Positions 10,699 through 21,112 of a DNA stretch of 64,000 nt are shown in pieces (positions within the stretch are counted from its first letter, which is position 1; each line of letters begins with the position of its first letter). Below the pieces are notes generated by a model. It saw only the letters and a program-made list of their open reading frames with translations. It did not search any database and was not told the origin of the DNA. Origin of the DNA: Strobilurus pachycystidiatus (Eukaryota > Basidiomycota > Agaricomycetes > Agaricales > Physalacriaceae); NCBI GenBank assembly GCA_019915135.1, contig JAHLMK010000001.1, positions 4,340,001 to 4,404,000 of the forward strand, read 5' to 3'. The translations under genes were made by a program, and so were the position numbers.

Positions 10699-10999
10699 CT
10701 TCATATCATTGTGCCAGAGATTGACACGACTGGACATGGCTTCTGTCTCTTATCGACAAAGGTTCACACAAGATGTATGCTCTTTAAACTGTCCCTCCGG
10801 GAGAGGATTCTCCCCTTCTGTCCGCCTTCCCCAGACCGAAAGTCTTCTTCTCCCTTATCACTACGATCCTATGATCCAGCTCGTTGCAATATCCGTTTTC
10901 ACCACACTTCAATGATTATCGGACAAGAGTATAGTACATAGAATAAAAATACAACAACTATGACCTGAACCGTAAATTTCATCTCAACTAGCAGTAACT

Positions 11000-12812
11000 T
11001 CAAGATCCTTCTCCATCAGGACCGCCCTATTGGAGACAATCAGTCCACGTCCTTCGCAAAAAGTCGCTACTCACATATGTGATATAATCCCCACTTTCAC
11101 AGGCCTTATACTCTTTCAACAGCTCGTCGCACGTAGCACTGATAGAGTGCTGAGTTTCGAGTCCCACTGCGACCGTGACGAACAAACTGACCGTGCGTCA
11201 TCAAACTCCTCCAAACCATTCTCAAACATCTTCTCCTTCTTGTACTGATCCATGAACGCGTTTCGTCGTCTGAGCTTGTCAAATTGATCAAGCATTCGCT
11301 TGAAAAGCTGCATGGGCACGTTAGTCAACTCTTCGACGCATTGTAGGGACAAGACGGACTGAAGCGATACTTGTGTGATTGGCGAGCATGAGACCGCTGA
11401 CACGGTGGTTCGTGGCGATATAAGGGGACTTGCGCGTCAGGGCGACTTGTATTGATGATGGGCCCCAGGGTATGAAGTTCGCTAGCTGACGCTCTCGAAT
11501 ACGCAGTAATGATTGATGTACCTGTGCAAACATGAGAGACAAGTACAAAACTGAGCGGTATTCTTACATCCGTCGGGTCCACGTCTCCTTGAATGATGTT
11601 CAAGATAGAGATGTAGCAGGCCGTTTTGCTGGGTGATGTTGAGACCATGCGATTCTTGGGTTGCAAAAGACGGCGCATAACATCGAGGACAGTTGTTCTC
11701 CTGATGGGCTTTGCCTACAACGAGGGTTAACTTGGACAGGACACGCTGGATTGTGTGCTTACTTTGTCAATCTGATCGCTTGTGAAAGGTGTGTAGGAGG
11801 TCATGAGGAAGTGGCAACGCGGAGTGGGTATCAAAGAGGCGATTATTCCGACGAGGTCGTTGTTCATGTATCCTGGGTATCGAAGAGTCTGCGTGCTCGC
11901 CGCCATCACAGTCGAGACCTGACGACGCGCTTTTAGATACATAACCAAGACTCATCGATGTACACTCACGAGTTGATTGGTTTGGTCGAAACTGGGTGTC
12001 TGTACATGGAGCCTGTCCGCAGAAATGCGAGCCAACGCGCCGTTATCCAGGACGACGACTGAATCGGCATGATTTACTAGACGCTTGAGGGTGAGGAGGG
12101 AGTTGTACGGCTGCACAACCACGTCGCCCTCCTGCGCGTTAGGGAAGACGCTGTACGTCTGGATCAACTTTTTCGGGAACTTGTCGTTTAGTCGTTCAAG
12201 CAGGAAGGAGCCGAGACCGGAGCCGGTACCCCCAGCTATTGAGTGCATGAGCATGAATCCCTGTTAGATGTGTGAGCCACAGAGAGATTAGATGACTGAT
12301 TTCGGCACGCACCTCCAGGGAATCACTACCCTCCGCTTCACGGTCTATCATCTCCATCACCTCTTCATATATCCGTTCACCGGCCGAATATCCCTGTGCC
12401 CAATTATTCCCTGCGCCGCCACCATCTTTCGAGACGAATATGTTTTCCGGATTGTACAGGTTGGCGTATGGCGACGTGAGAATGTTGTTGATGACCTGAT
12501 CCAGAAATCAGCCAAAAGAGAGCACAGTCGGATCCTCTCTGCTCACACGAGGCTCGAGGTCGACGAGAATGGCCCGCGGAATGTAGTGCTCGTCGTCGGC
12601 CTGATAGAAAAACACGTCCTTCCTGTCTCCGCCTTCAGTCGCCCATTCCTCTACGATGCCTTCTTTGCTGATACCATGTTCAGCGCATAGCCGTTGCCAG
12701 TACACCGAGCCCACTATTTCACACTGTTCGGTTTACGTGTCAAGTAAGACGATAAACACACACTTTGGTTGCCGCATTGGCCCAGCTGGACAGTAACAAT
12801 TTCCCTGGGCAT
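11000..12812 (-). CDS. TUBG: Gamma-tubulin
   Basis: On the minus strand from [20 protein letters not shown] at 12812 to the stop at 11002-11000. Diagnostic segments follow in order: [20 protein letters not shown], the tubulin signature [60 protein letters not shown] and [17 protein letters not shown]. These residues match gamma- rather than alpha- or beta-tubulin. The protein nucleates microtubules at spindle pole bodies in the gamma-TuRC/TuSC. About eight short introns interrupt it. The last intron joins ...SGDYITY to GGPDGEGS and the stop. The upstream leader has an out-of-frame ATG at about 12893 (MDFDFDACR), possibly within an exon upstream of a leader intron. Confidence 0.95.
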
Positions 12813-12980
12813 TATTGGCGCGTACTGATGGTGAAAGGGAATGAAAAGCGCGTGATGTGACAGACTCACGACACGCGTCAAAGTCAAAGTCCATAGTGAT
12901 TATACAATAATTGTAGTAAATACAAGCCTTACATACAGATCCTAAACGTTACATAGCGTCCCAAATCGCTGTCCGTCATA

Positions 12981-14642
12981 TCAAGCGGGAGGAGGAAAGA
13001 ATGAGATCGATTTCGTCCGAGACTGTGCGGAACATGATGCCGCATCGTGAGCTGTCTGGAAGACACTGACCGAGTCAATCCAAATGATCCTGCTCGATGC
13101 ATTTGATCTTTCGGCATCCATGTCGCCAATGTAAATATCCAGCCAAGCAGCCTCTTCCGTATCTGCCGAATGCCAAACGCACTGTAAAACAGTTTGACAG
13201 GGTAACCAAGACAAACGGTGAAGTACTCACGGTAAAGGTTTTCTTCCTGGAATCACCTTGAACGTGGTAAGATAGCTCAAGCCATGCATTGGTGACGCAA
13301 ATTGGGTTTCGAATGTGTATAGTAGCGCCGACGGCGTAATCTGAAGAGTTGAAAGCTAGGTGGCCTAGCAAAATTTGCGCAAATGTTGACGAAGCCGCGG
13401 GAGGTTTAGTTATACGCCAAATAGGATCCTGACCTAAGAAATCATATGTGAGGTCGCCTATAGGGTATGGAAGTATGCAATGCGTACCAGTAGCAAGGAG
13501 GCCGCCATCTCTCTCGAAGTCGTCATGGAATATCACCTCGGCAGGTAGATCATCGACTGTAGGTGGAACAGTCTTCTTGAGATCATATCTATCCAGACTC
13601 AACAACTCTTGTGTCCACCCCTTCGGTGTAAACGTCCAGCTCACCTTAGAGGCATCTCATTGCGGTGTTCATGGCGATGAGCCACTATTGTCGGCTCAGC
13701 CTGCCCGGAAGAGTTGATATACGGGTTTTCCGCGATGTGTTTGTTTCTTTCATTGAGGTGATGGAACGAGACCACCGGATACACAATGAGCAACGCGAGC
13801 ATCCCAATCAGAAGAACCACCAAGGAAAGTACACTGCCTAACCGACGATGCGCCCACAAATTCGTTTTTGTGTCCTTCGAGTCTGCAAATGTAGAGTCAT
13901 CATCCACATCCTCCACATCATCAAGCAATGGGTCGAAAGAGTACGCCACCAAGCCCCGTTCCGAATGAGAGAGGAGTGGGTACTTAGAGTCGGGCGACAA
14001 CGCTATTACAGAGTCGCCGGAGGATGACGCAAACGAGTCGCGTTTCGCATGGAATATGCGGAATGGTGCTTTGACCTCATTCGCTGGATTGTCTGCGCCG
14101 ATGAAACGGTACAGAATCATTGGGGCGCGGTGACGGGATCCTGGCAATGGAATGGGCGGGTTGCGGCCCAACGCTCGGATGTCTTCTGCGGGGATGCGAG
14201 TGACCTCAAAATGGGTCGGAATGTGTGAGTTTGGGAGGGAATAGACCCCCATGACGGGGGAAGCATTGACTGAGGTCGGATTCAATGGTGACGGACTGTA
14301 GCTTCTCGAAGAGGCGGAATGGGTCGGAGCATTGGATGAGGATGAAGACTCCGTCTGACGGCCATCAGAGGAATGCTGCGAGACCAACGAAAGCGACGAG
14401 GCAGGGAACACCTCAGAGAGCGGAAAATGTGGGCTGTTCGGAGAAGACTTTCGTCCTGGGAACTTCCCAGCCTGCGATGGAACCACTGGCAGAGGCTTTG
14501 GAGGCACTATGGGACGATTCTGTATGTATCCAGAAGTGGTCATTTCACCGTCAGGGGCAAAAGGAGGGAAGTACGATGAGGACAAGTTGCGGAACCCGAA
14601 ACCAGGCTCCTCAAAGCCGTCGATGAGAGGTGGAGAGGTCAT
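12981..14642 (-). CDS. Type II membrane protein with C-terminal extracytoplasmic domain
   Basis: Starts MTSPPLIDGFEEPGFGFR at 14642. The first 230 residues are a disordered, Ser/Pro-rich cytoplasmic region with an acidic patch (LLDDVEDVDDDSTF), followed by one transmembrane helix (LGSVLSLVVLLIGMLALLIV). After it come about 200 residues. A 47-nt intron joins ...NEMPL to SLDRYDLKKTVPP, then VIFHDDFERDGGLL, QDPIWRITKPP, SSDYAVGATIHI and, in the last exon, VWHSADTEEAAWLDIYIGD. The layout resembles the Kre6/Skn1 glucan-synthesis proteins (cytoplasmic tail, one helix, luminal beta-sandwich), but the GH16 catalytic motif is not seen, so I do not assign it. A TATAAA lies at 14689-14684, about 40 nt before the ATG. 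The gene ends 169 bp before the gamma-tubulin start. Confidence 0.65.
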
Positions 14643-14683
14643 TTTCGTGGGGTAGGCGTGCTATGGCCGCATATGTAGGAGGG

Positions 14684-14689
14684 TTTATA
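14684..14689 (-). promoter_or_regulatory. TATA-like box of the type II membrane protein gene
   Basis: TATAAA on the minus strand about 42 nt upstream of the ATG at 14642. The spacing implies a very short leader, so it is plausible rather than certain. Confidence 0.35.
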
Positions 14690-15230
14690 TGCACACAGAC
14701 ATTCAGTTGCCAGACCGTTAAGGTTTGACGCTACCGCACCCACCTTACCAAGTGACCTAGGCGGTCGGCTTGAGACATTCACAGAGTGTATAGAAAGGCA
14801 GTGCAGTGTGAGATTCACTGCGATTGTGATCTGTATACAGTGATATCGGCGCTTAGAGAAGACCACCCGAGTCAGTCGGCCATGGATCTCCATTCCATGG
14901 TTGATGGGAGTAAGTAGCTTGAGCGATACCCTCCGAGAGAGATTGAGCGAGCGCGCTAATAGACAGGGACCACTAGAGAGCAAAGACTAGAGAGAAACAC
15001 TTGACAGAGAAGGATACTGTCAATCTGTGTGGTGTTGATGTTGATGTGTTCGAGGGTTCGCAGAGTTTGAAACTGTTCCGTCCAAGTTCCGTCGAACGGA
15101 GTGATAGACCGGTTCTTTCGGTCCGACGTTGTATGCGCTTGATTGATCAAGTCTTTACTGCACCGCCACCACTGCTGAACCCACTTCACCTTTACCCTCA
15201 CTTCAAAACCTTAACCTCAATCCCTCTGCT
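14690..15230. other. Divergent promoter region (type II protein / CWC15)
   Basis: Intergenic space between two divergent starts. I see no open frame with a domain and no repeat. Confidence 0.45.
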
Positions 15231-16208
15231 ATGTCGACAGCTCACAGGCCAACATGGGATCCCGCACAGGCCAAGGATGTCAAAGGAGGGTCGCGCCAAT
15301 TCTCAGTGCGGGACATGGCATCCCATACAAAGCTGAAATTCAGGTACGCAAATGGCACATTTCTTGTGGCTGCCAGGCTGATCTTATGCGTCAGACAAGT
15401 CGGCCAAACATCGACGGACGAAGTCAAGAAGCGTGACCTTAGGGCAGAGCTGTTGGCAGCAGAGCAGGAGGCACGGAATAAGAAGCGGAAGGCTGAAGGG
15501 AAAGCGCCGCTGCTCGAGGATGCCCCGGCTGACGAAGAGGCAAACAAGCGACGGAAGCTGCTGCAGGATATCGAGCTCGACAAAGACGATGACGAGGAAG
15601 AGAAGAAGGATGGTGCAGACGCGAATGATGCAGACGACAGGTGAGTCTTCGTCTCGTTCAACAGGGTTGTGGTGTTGACCACATTGCAGTGACGAGGATT
15701 CCGATTCCGATGATGAGGACGAAGAGGCGGAGCTACTCCGCGAACTAGAGAAGATCAAACGCGAACGCGCAGAGGAAAAGGAGCGGCAAGAACGCGAGGC
15801 GTCAGAGTCCCAGGCAGCGTCCCGGGAGGCTGAGATAGCCACTTCAAACCCGCTACTCAACCTCGCAGCAGCTCTTGGTCAGGCTCCCACCGGCATCAAC
15901 ACGACTGCACCAGGCACATTCTCGGTAAAGAGGCGGTGGGACGATGGTACAACTTAAGCAGTCATTTTGCCGTGGAGAAACTCACGATTCGCCCAGATCT
16001 AATATTCAAAAACCAAGCCATGGACACACGAAACAAGGGTCAAGGGCAATTTGTCAACGATCTCCTGCGGACAGAGTTCCACAAGTGCGTAACGCCCTTC
16101 TTACCTTGTCATACCTCTGAAATCTTTCCAGGAAATTTATGGCCAAGTTCATCAAGGTTGGCAACTTCTGCCTTTCGCTATGTGTCTTGACTGACTTTGT
16201 TGAAGTAA
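15231..16208 (+). CDS. CWC15: Pre-mRNA splicing factor CWC15 (Cwf15 family)
   Basis: Starts MSTAHRPTWDPAQAKDVKGG, an exact family hallmark, followed by SRQFSVRDMASHTKLKFR. The middle is a low-complexity acidic and coiled-coil stretch (RDLRAELLAAEQEARNKKRK, then runs of D and E). The C-terminus is the conserved block KRRWDDDLIFKNQAM, TEFHKKFMAKFIK. CWC15 is a component of the Prp19/NTC-related spliceosome core. Introns follow ...KLKFR, ...DADD, ...WDD, ...FH and ...FIK. The last one (16160-16205 region, 49 nt, ends TTGAAG) is followed directly by TAA, so the final coding exon contributes only a stop codon. Without that splice the frame would run into 60 unrelated residues. Confidence 0.93.
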
Positions 16209-17008
16209 CTTCAACGCATGCCGCGCTACACCAATATTGTGGTCGAGCATCCGACTGTAATTCGATACGCCAACTTGGGACCCATTTGCTCGACCTTTCC
16301 GGCGATGCTCGACGCAAGTACTTGTCTATGAGAATATATATATATACCTGGAAATGCGTATTCGATGTTGCGTCTCGCGTCTGTCTGTGAAGCCTTGCAT
16401 TGCATGCTGATGTGCCCCATCGGTATGGTGGTAAGACAAGGACACGACCACAAATCCACATTGACTGTAGAATTGTGCCGCCACACTGTAGGTCTCATTA
16501 TTTCAGATCGTGAATATCCTCTGGGAGTCTCGGGATGGTGAACTCGCTTGAAGAGACCTCCATGTACTTATACAATGAAGAGCCGTTCACACAACGATAG
16601 GATTGTAATATGATACAAACGTGAAAACATTGATTATATGAATAGCATGGGAAATGAGTTATACGAAAACATGGTGTGTAAGTGCTGCTGATGTTGGCCT
16701 TGAGCCAGAGTGGTATGTAAATGATGCGGCCTTGAGCCTGCGAGAGAATCTAATGCGATACAGTGGATCAATAACTCCTTGGAAAACCGAGGGAAAGATA
16801 ACAACAAAGGTGAGACAGAAGAAAGAGAGAGAGAGAGATGTGTTCGTTCGGGTGAGTCAAGATATGGTGTGTGGTGCAAGTTGGTAAATAAATGGATGGT
16901 GAGAATTGGATGCAAGAAGGAACCAGGAACCAACGATGGAAAAGGAAAAGTAAGTGAAAACACAGGTGTTTTGGGGGTTGAAAGGATAAATAGAAAGTAT
17001 GAGGGTGT
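16209..17008. other. Convergent 3' region (CWC15 / nucleoporin)
   Basis: Untranslated 3' ends of two converging genes. It contains a (TA)n tract near 16333-16346 and a (GA)n tract near 16825-16841. No gene is apparent. Confidence 0.5.
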
Positions 17009-20000
17009 TTAGCGCTTGGCGGGACCGCGACGATTGGGCAGTTTCTTGAATTGTCTTTGGCCGCCGGGAGGGGCAGCAGTTGGCGCGGCCCCGATGGTGA
17101 AGAGACCGCCGCCACCGCCGCTCGGAGCCACAGGAGTGGTGGGACCAGAGCTAGCGAAGGGATTGGACTGAGCAGGAGCACCGAACGTACTCGTGCTACT
17201 GCCGAACCCTGAGGCAGGAAGAGTGGCGTTCCCTGGAGCAGGAGACGCGGGCTGCGACCCAAAGCCGAACGGATTTGTCGTCGTCGGTAGAGGACCGAAA
17301 GCAAAGGACGGCGAAGCGGCACCGAAGGTCGACGGACTGTTCGGCGCCGAGGACGCAGCAGGTGCCTGCGGGAATCCCGAATTGCTGCCCGTGCTATTGT
17401 TCCCGGGACCGCCAAAGGGGAAGCCAGCGGATCCAGTGGCCGATGTAGGCGACGCGAATGGGAACGAACCAGACGTAGCAGGACGCGGCGGGTCCTCAGT
17501 CTTCCGTCCAAAGGAAAAGCCAGTACCACCAGTGCTCTGCCCGAAACCTCCAAATGCACTCTTGTTCTCTTCCGGCTTGTCGGCGGCCTTCGCGAAGGGG
17601 TTCGACGACGGTGCCGAGCCGCCAAATGCAAACGTCGGCGTCGTGGAAGTGGGTGGTGCATTCACTTGGCCAAAGCCAGTGCTTGAGGAGGCCCCAAACG
17701 AGAATCCGGCGCCACCCAGCGTCGGCCGAGGCTCTGCAATCTTCGGGGCGGGAGCGATCTCTCGAGTCGGACTCTCGTCCATGTTGGCATCCATCTCTTG
17801 GTTGGGCGGCGTCACGGGACGCGCAGGAGCGCCGAAGTTCATGGCGAAGGGCTTCGGCGCCTCAGTCGACGTCGAACCCCCAAACGAGAATGACGGAGCA
17901 GGAGACGAGGAAGCGGCTGGCGCTGCAACGGGGGGGAAGGTGAATCCTTTCTTGTCACCTCCGTCGGACACAGGAGGAGTACTTGGCGCAGCGCCAAACC
18001 CGAAGACGCTACCTGAACTGCTGCTGGAGGGAGCCGCGGGAGCACCGAAGGAGAAGGGTTTGACAGGGTCCTGTGTCGCTCTGCTCTGTCCAAAAGAGAA
18101 AGATGGCTTGGGTGTCTCTTCCTTGGCAGCGGGAGCGGGAGCAGGACTGGAGCCGAATGAGAAGGGTTTCGGTGCGTCACTAGTGGTCGACGTTGAAGGA
18201 CCACCAAACCCGAACATAGGCTTCGGCTTTGCATCTTCAGTGGGTGTCGGTGCCGGAGAAGCAAACAAGGACTGGGGAGCGGCAGTAGCATCTGATGGCT
18301 TCGGCTGGCCAAAGCTGAACGGTGACGGAGCAGGGGTGGACGTGGGAGCAGGCGCAGACGCAGGCTGTCCAAATGTGAAAGGACTGCCCGTCGACGAAGG
18401 AACCGACTGCCCAAACGAAAAGGTGGTCGGAGCATCTGTTTTCTCGGTCGATGGAGCGGGTTTACCAAAGAGGGACTGGGCGGCCTGTTGGATGCCCGCC
18501 GAAGACGCTTCAGGAGCAGGCTTTGCTGTCTCGACTGCCGCAGATGGTTGACCGAACGAGAATACTGGGGCCTTATCTGCCCCATTGCTCTTAGCCCCAA
18601 ACAGTGACCCAGCGGCAGGTGCTGTGGCAGCTCCGTCCTGCTTGGGCTCAAACAGTGATTTGGAGGCAGGTGCCGCACCGAACAGAGAAGTCGAAGCCGG
18701 CTTCTCCGCCGGTGCACCAAAGGAGAAGGGCTTATCGGTGCTTGGCTTACTTTTGTCCGTGAAAGAGTGGCCTGCTTCCTCAGAAGACACCGTCGGAGTC
18801 CTGGACAAGGAGAATGGCAAAGACGGTGCGGGTGCTGACTGAGAGGACACATTGGGAGGAGCAAAAGAGATAGGCTCAGCCTGTGAGACGGTCTTGTTGT
18901 TGGCAAAGAAGTTGGGGATGCCACCGGTCTTGGAGGACGAAGCATCACTGCTTGCCGACGCTCCGAAAGTTTCGTCAGCTTTGACACCCGGTGCAGCTGG
19001 TGGGTTAGGCTCGGGTGCTTTGGCAGGCGTCGACGACGGAGCAGCGAAAGAAAAGGGAAGAGATGGAATTGGCGCCTCTTTGGTCGGCTGGTTGCTCTGG
19101 AATGGCGGGGCCGGCGGGCCCTGAAAGTCTATGAGAATGATGTTTACAAGACATTTGGAACACGAGCTTACATCTTTGGCGAAACTGAATCCAGCAGGCA
19201 TACTGAAGACTGGGACGTGTTTCGCGGCCTCCTCCATCAGCTCACGTTCTTTGCGAGACTCTTCCTCGTCTTTGTCCTCTTCATCCTCCGCAAATGAAGC
19301 AGAGAACTTCGACTTTCCGGCACGGGCTGCAGGGCGCTCGATGTGATTGCGAGAAGTGAAGGTACGGCCCACACGAAGAGATGACTGAGATGGGATGGAC
19401 GTCTTCTTCTCGACAGGCTTGAAGACTTCCTCTTTGTCTTCCGGAAGCTTCAAGTTTTCGAACGGCTTGGGAGTATCCTGCTCATCACCTGTCATTGCAT
19501 CATCCTCTTTGGGCAGGACTTCCTGTTCCTGAGCACGAGCTTCCTGCTGCTCCGCGAGACGATTGCGAGCGAGGTGTTTTTTGATGCCAGCTTCACCGGC
19601 GTAGGGCTTAGTCTTGTTGGCGGCTTTTGCCTCCGGCCCGCGAGCACCGGGCATCCGCTGATACGACTTTCTACGGCTGAACATGTCGGTAACATCAGCG
19701 CCAAAGTTTGCCTGACTCTTGTTTTCGCGGATGCGAGTCGGCTTGAGTGGTGTTTTGTAAGCATCAAGATCCTGAAGGGCACGTTCGGCCGCAGTGATGG
19801 GGCGAGCTGGGATGGCATGAGGCCCAGGGCATGGAAGTCGGATCAGAAGGACATACCTTTGAGCTGAGGAGGAGGCTGTGTACCGAAAAGAAGGGAAGTG
19901 GCGCTGTGCGACCGGATGGGGGACTGTGTCTGAGGGATCGATGAGGTCAGAGCCACAAACTGGAAAGTCAGGCGAGCGTACCCGTCGATCATCAACGATG

Positions 20001-20803
20001 TCTCCGAGCGTTGGTGAGACAATCTTGGCGCTCGTTTCCACGACGCTAGGGCCACGAACAAAGATCGGTTTGGAGCCAAGTGAGGTGACGGTGGGTGGCT
20101 CAGAGTGTTCACGGATCGGCTGCGGGGTCATGGAGGTGCGCATGCGGAACGAGCCACCATTGGCACGAGGAAGTGATGTGTCGCGAGCGGAGAGACTGAG
20201 AGGGCGGATGAGCGCAGAACCAGAGGGCGGCTCCATCGACTGGTCCCGCACGGCGAACGACGACGCGCTGCGCATGGAAACATCGCGGGTGAGTCGCTGG
20301 GAGAACGACGTGGCCTGTGGCGGGTCGACAGACATGGTTCTGCCCATGCTGCTGCTGAGCTGGATGCGTAGAGGGGAGAGGGTGGTGCGGGGCTCATTAC
20401 GGGGAATATCGACGGTAGACGGGGGAATATTAAGAGAGTGTAAACGACTGTAATCCGCGTTCGGTTGGCGGTCGAATGCGGCTGCTGGCGGGTCCAGATA
20501 GGCGCTCTGGCGCGGCTGTGGCTGTCTGTCCGGACTGAGGCGCCGCAGCTTCTTGCTGGGCGCCGGCCCGTCCTCCATCGTCGTCACCGCTGGCTCATTC
20601 TGTGCGCCCTCGACCCGCCGCCTCTTTCCCATCTCGTCCCTGGAGTCATCAAACTCGTCGGTCCCGCTGAAAAATCGAGACAAAGGAGCAGCGACAAAGC
20701 TCTTGACCGACGCAAGAAAAGACGAGTTTTTCCGACTCAAACGCCTCGCAGCCGGCGCTTTCTGGGACCGCCTGCGGTTGTCGAGGGCATTTGAGCTGGA
20801 CAT
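17009..20803 (-). CDS. FG-repeat nucleoporin, Nup1/Nup60/Nup124 type
   Basis: Minus strand from MSSSNALDNRRRSQ at 20803, about 1213 residues after three introns. The N-terminus is basic, then an amphipathic helix (SSFLASVKSFVAAPLSRFFS) like those anchoring Nup1, Nup60 and Nup153 to the inner nuclear membrane. The central region is disordered; residues from about 580 on hold many FSFG, FGFG and FGQ repeats spaced by Ser/Pro/Ala linkers. The C-terminus is basic (QFKKLPNRRGPAKR). This is a nuclear-basket FG nucleoporin binding karyopherins. A continuous open frame hides introns: 19981-19930 (52 nt) and 19856-19807 (50 nt) together equal 102 nt, and the 73-nt exon between them is read in another frame (TQSPIRSHSATSLLFGTQ). 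A third intron is 19171-19121 (51 nt, no stop). Antisense open frames here are composition artefacts. An upstream in-frame ATG (MENGDSQRD) could extend it by 17 residues. Confidence 0.85.
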   Translation of the reverse strand: MSSSNALDNRRRSQKAPAARRLSRKNSSFLASVKSFVAAPLSRFFSGTDEFDDSRDEMGKRRRVEGAQNEPAVTTMEDGPAPSKKLRRLSPDRQPQPRQSAYLDPPAAAFDRQPNADYSRLHSLNIPPSTVDIPRNEPRTTLSPLRIQLSSSMGRTMSVDPPQATSFSQRLTRDVSMRSASSFAVRDQSMEPPSGSALIRPLSLSARDTSLPRANGGSFRMRTSMTPQPIREHSEPPTVTSLGSKPIFVRGPSVVETSAKIVSPTLGDIVDDRRVRSPDFPVCGSDLIDPSDTVPHPVAQRHFPSFRYTASSSAQRYVLLIRLPCPGPHAIPARPITAAERALQDLDAYKTPLKPTRIRENKSQANFGADVTDMFSRRKSYQRMPGARGPEAKAANKTKPYAGEAGIKKHLARNRLAEQQEARAQEQEVLPKEDDAMTGDEQDTPKPFENLKLPEDKEEVFKPVEKKTSIPSQSSLRVGRTFTSRNHIERPAARAGKSKFSASFAEDEEDKDEEESRKERELMEEAAKHVPVFSMPAGFSFAKDVSSCSKCLVNIILIDFQGPPAPPFQSNQPTKEAPIPSLPFSFAAPSSTPAKAPEPNPPAAPGVKADETFGASASSDASSSKTGGIPNFFANNKTVSQAEPISFAPPNVSSQSAPAPSLPFSLSRTPTVSSEEAGHSFTDKSKPSTDKPFSFGAPAEKPASTSLFGAAPASKSLFEPKQDGAATAPAAGSLFGAKSNGADKAPVFSFGQPSAAVETAKPAPEASSAGIQQAAQSLFGKPAPSTEKTDAPTTFSFGQSVPSSTGSPFTFGQPASAPAPTSTPAPSPFSFGQPKPSDATAAPQSLFASPAPTPTEDAKPKPMFGFGGPSTSTTSDAPKPFSFGSSPAPAPAAKEETPKPSFSFGQSRATQDPVKPFSFGAPAAPSSSSSGSVFGFGAAPSTPPVSDGGDKKGFTFPPVAAPAASSSPAPSFSFGGSTSTEAPKPFAMNFGAPARPVTPPNQEMDANMDESPTREIAPAPKIAEPRPTLGGAGFSFGASSSTGFGQVNAPPTSTTPTFAFGGSAPSSNPFAKAADKPEENKSAFGGFGQSTGGTGFSFGRKTEDPPRPATSGSFPFASPTSATGSAGFPFGGPGNNSTGSNSGFPQAPAASSAPNSPSTFGAASPSFAFGPLPTTTNPFGFGSQPASPAPGNATLPASGFGSSTSTFGAPAQSNPFASSGPTTPVAPSGGGGGLFTIGAAPTAAPPGGQRQFKKLPNRRGPAKR

Positions 20804-21112
20804 GGGTGGACGAAACAAGAAACGATGGTCACGTTGACTGTCACCATTTTCCATCTGTCCGACCTGGCGTTGCCGGCCGGCGGCAGCGGCATCAACCCAT
20901 GCCTTTCGACAGTCCTTCAACGTACGCTTCAACCAGCACAAGGATTGATATGTTGATGCGTCACAAATGCCATGTTCAGCAGGGGATGCACTGCGTTAAC
21001 CAGTCCTAGGAACAGAACGCGCGGCAGTGAACTCGCGAGACACGTCATGGACGTTTGACGTCAGTGTGCCTAGCGCCGCGTCGTGGACCAATCTTGCCTT
21101 CCGACCACCACC
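20804..21112. other. Divergent promoter (nucleoporin / YME2)
   Basis: About 310 bp separate the two divergent starts. No feature other than presumed promoters is seen. Confidence 0.45.

Noticed and set aside
17193..18551. Long open frame antisense to the nucleoporin
   Set aside because: It mirrors the FG-repeat codons (Gly/Pro/Ala-rich shadow) and has no domain; GC-rich repetitive coding sequence often opens the opposite strand.
19807..19856. 50-nt nucleoporin intron spliced alone
   Set aside because: Removing it without the 52-nt intron upstream shifts the frame into a stop; both must be removed together.
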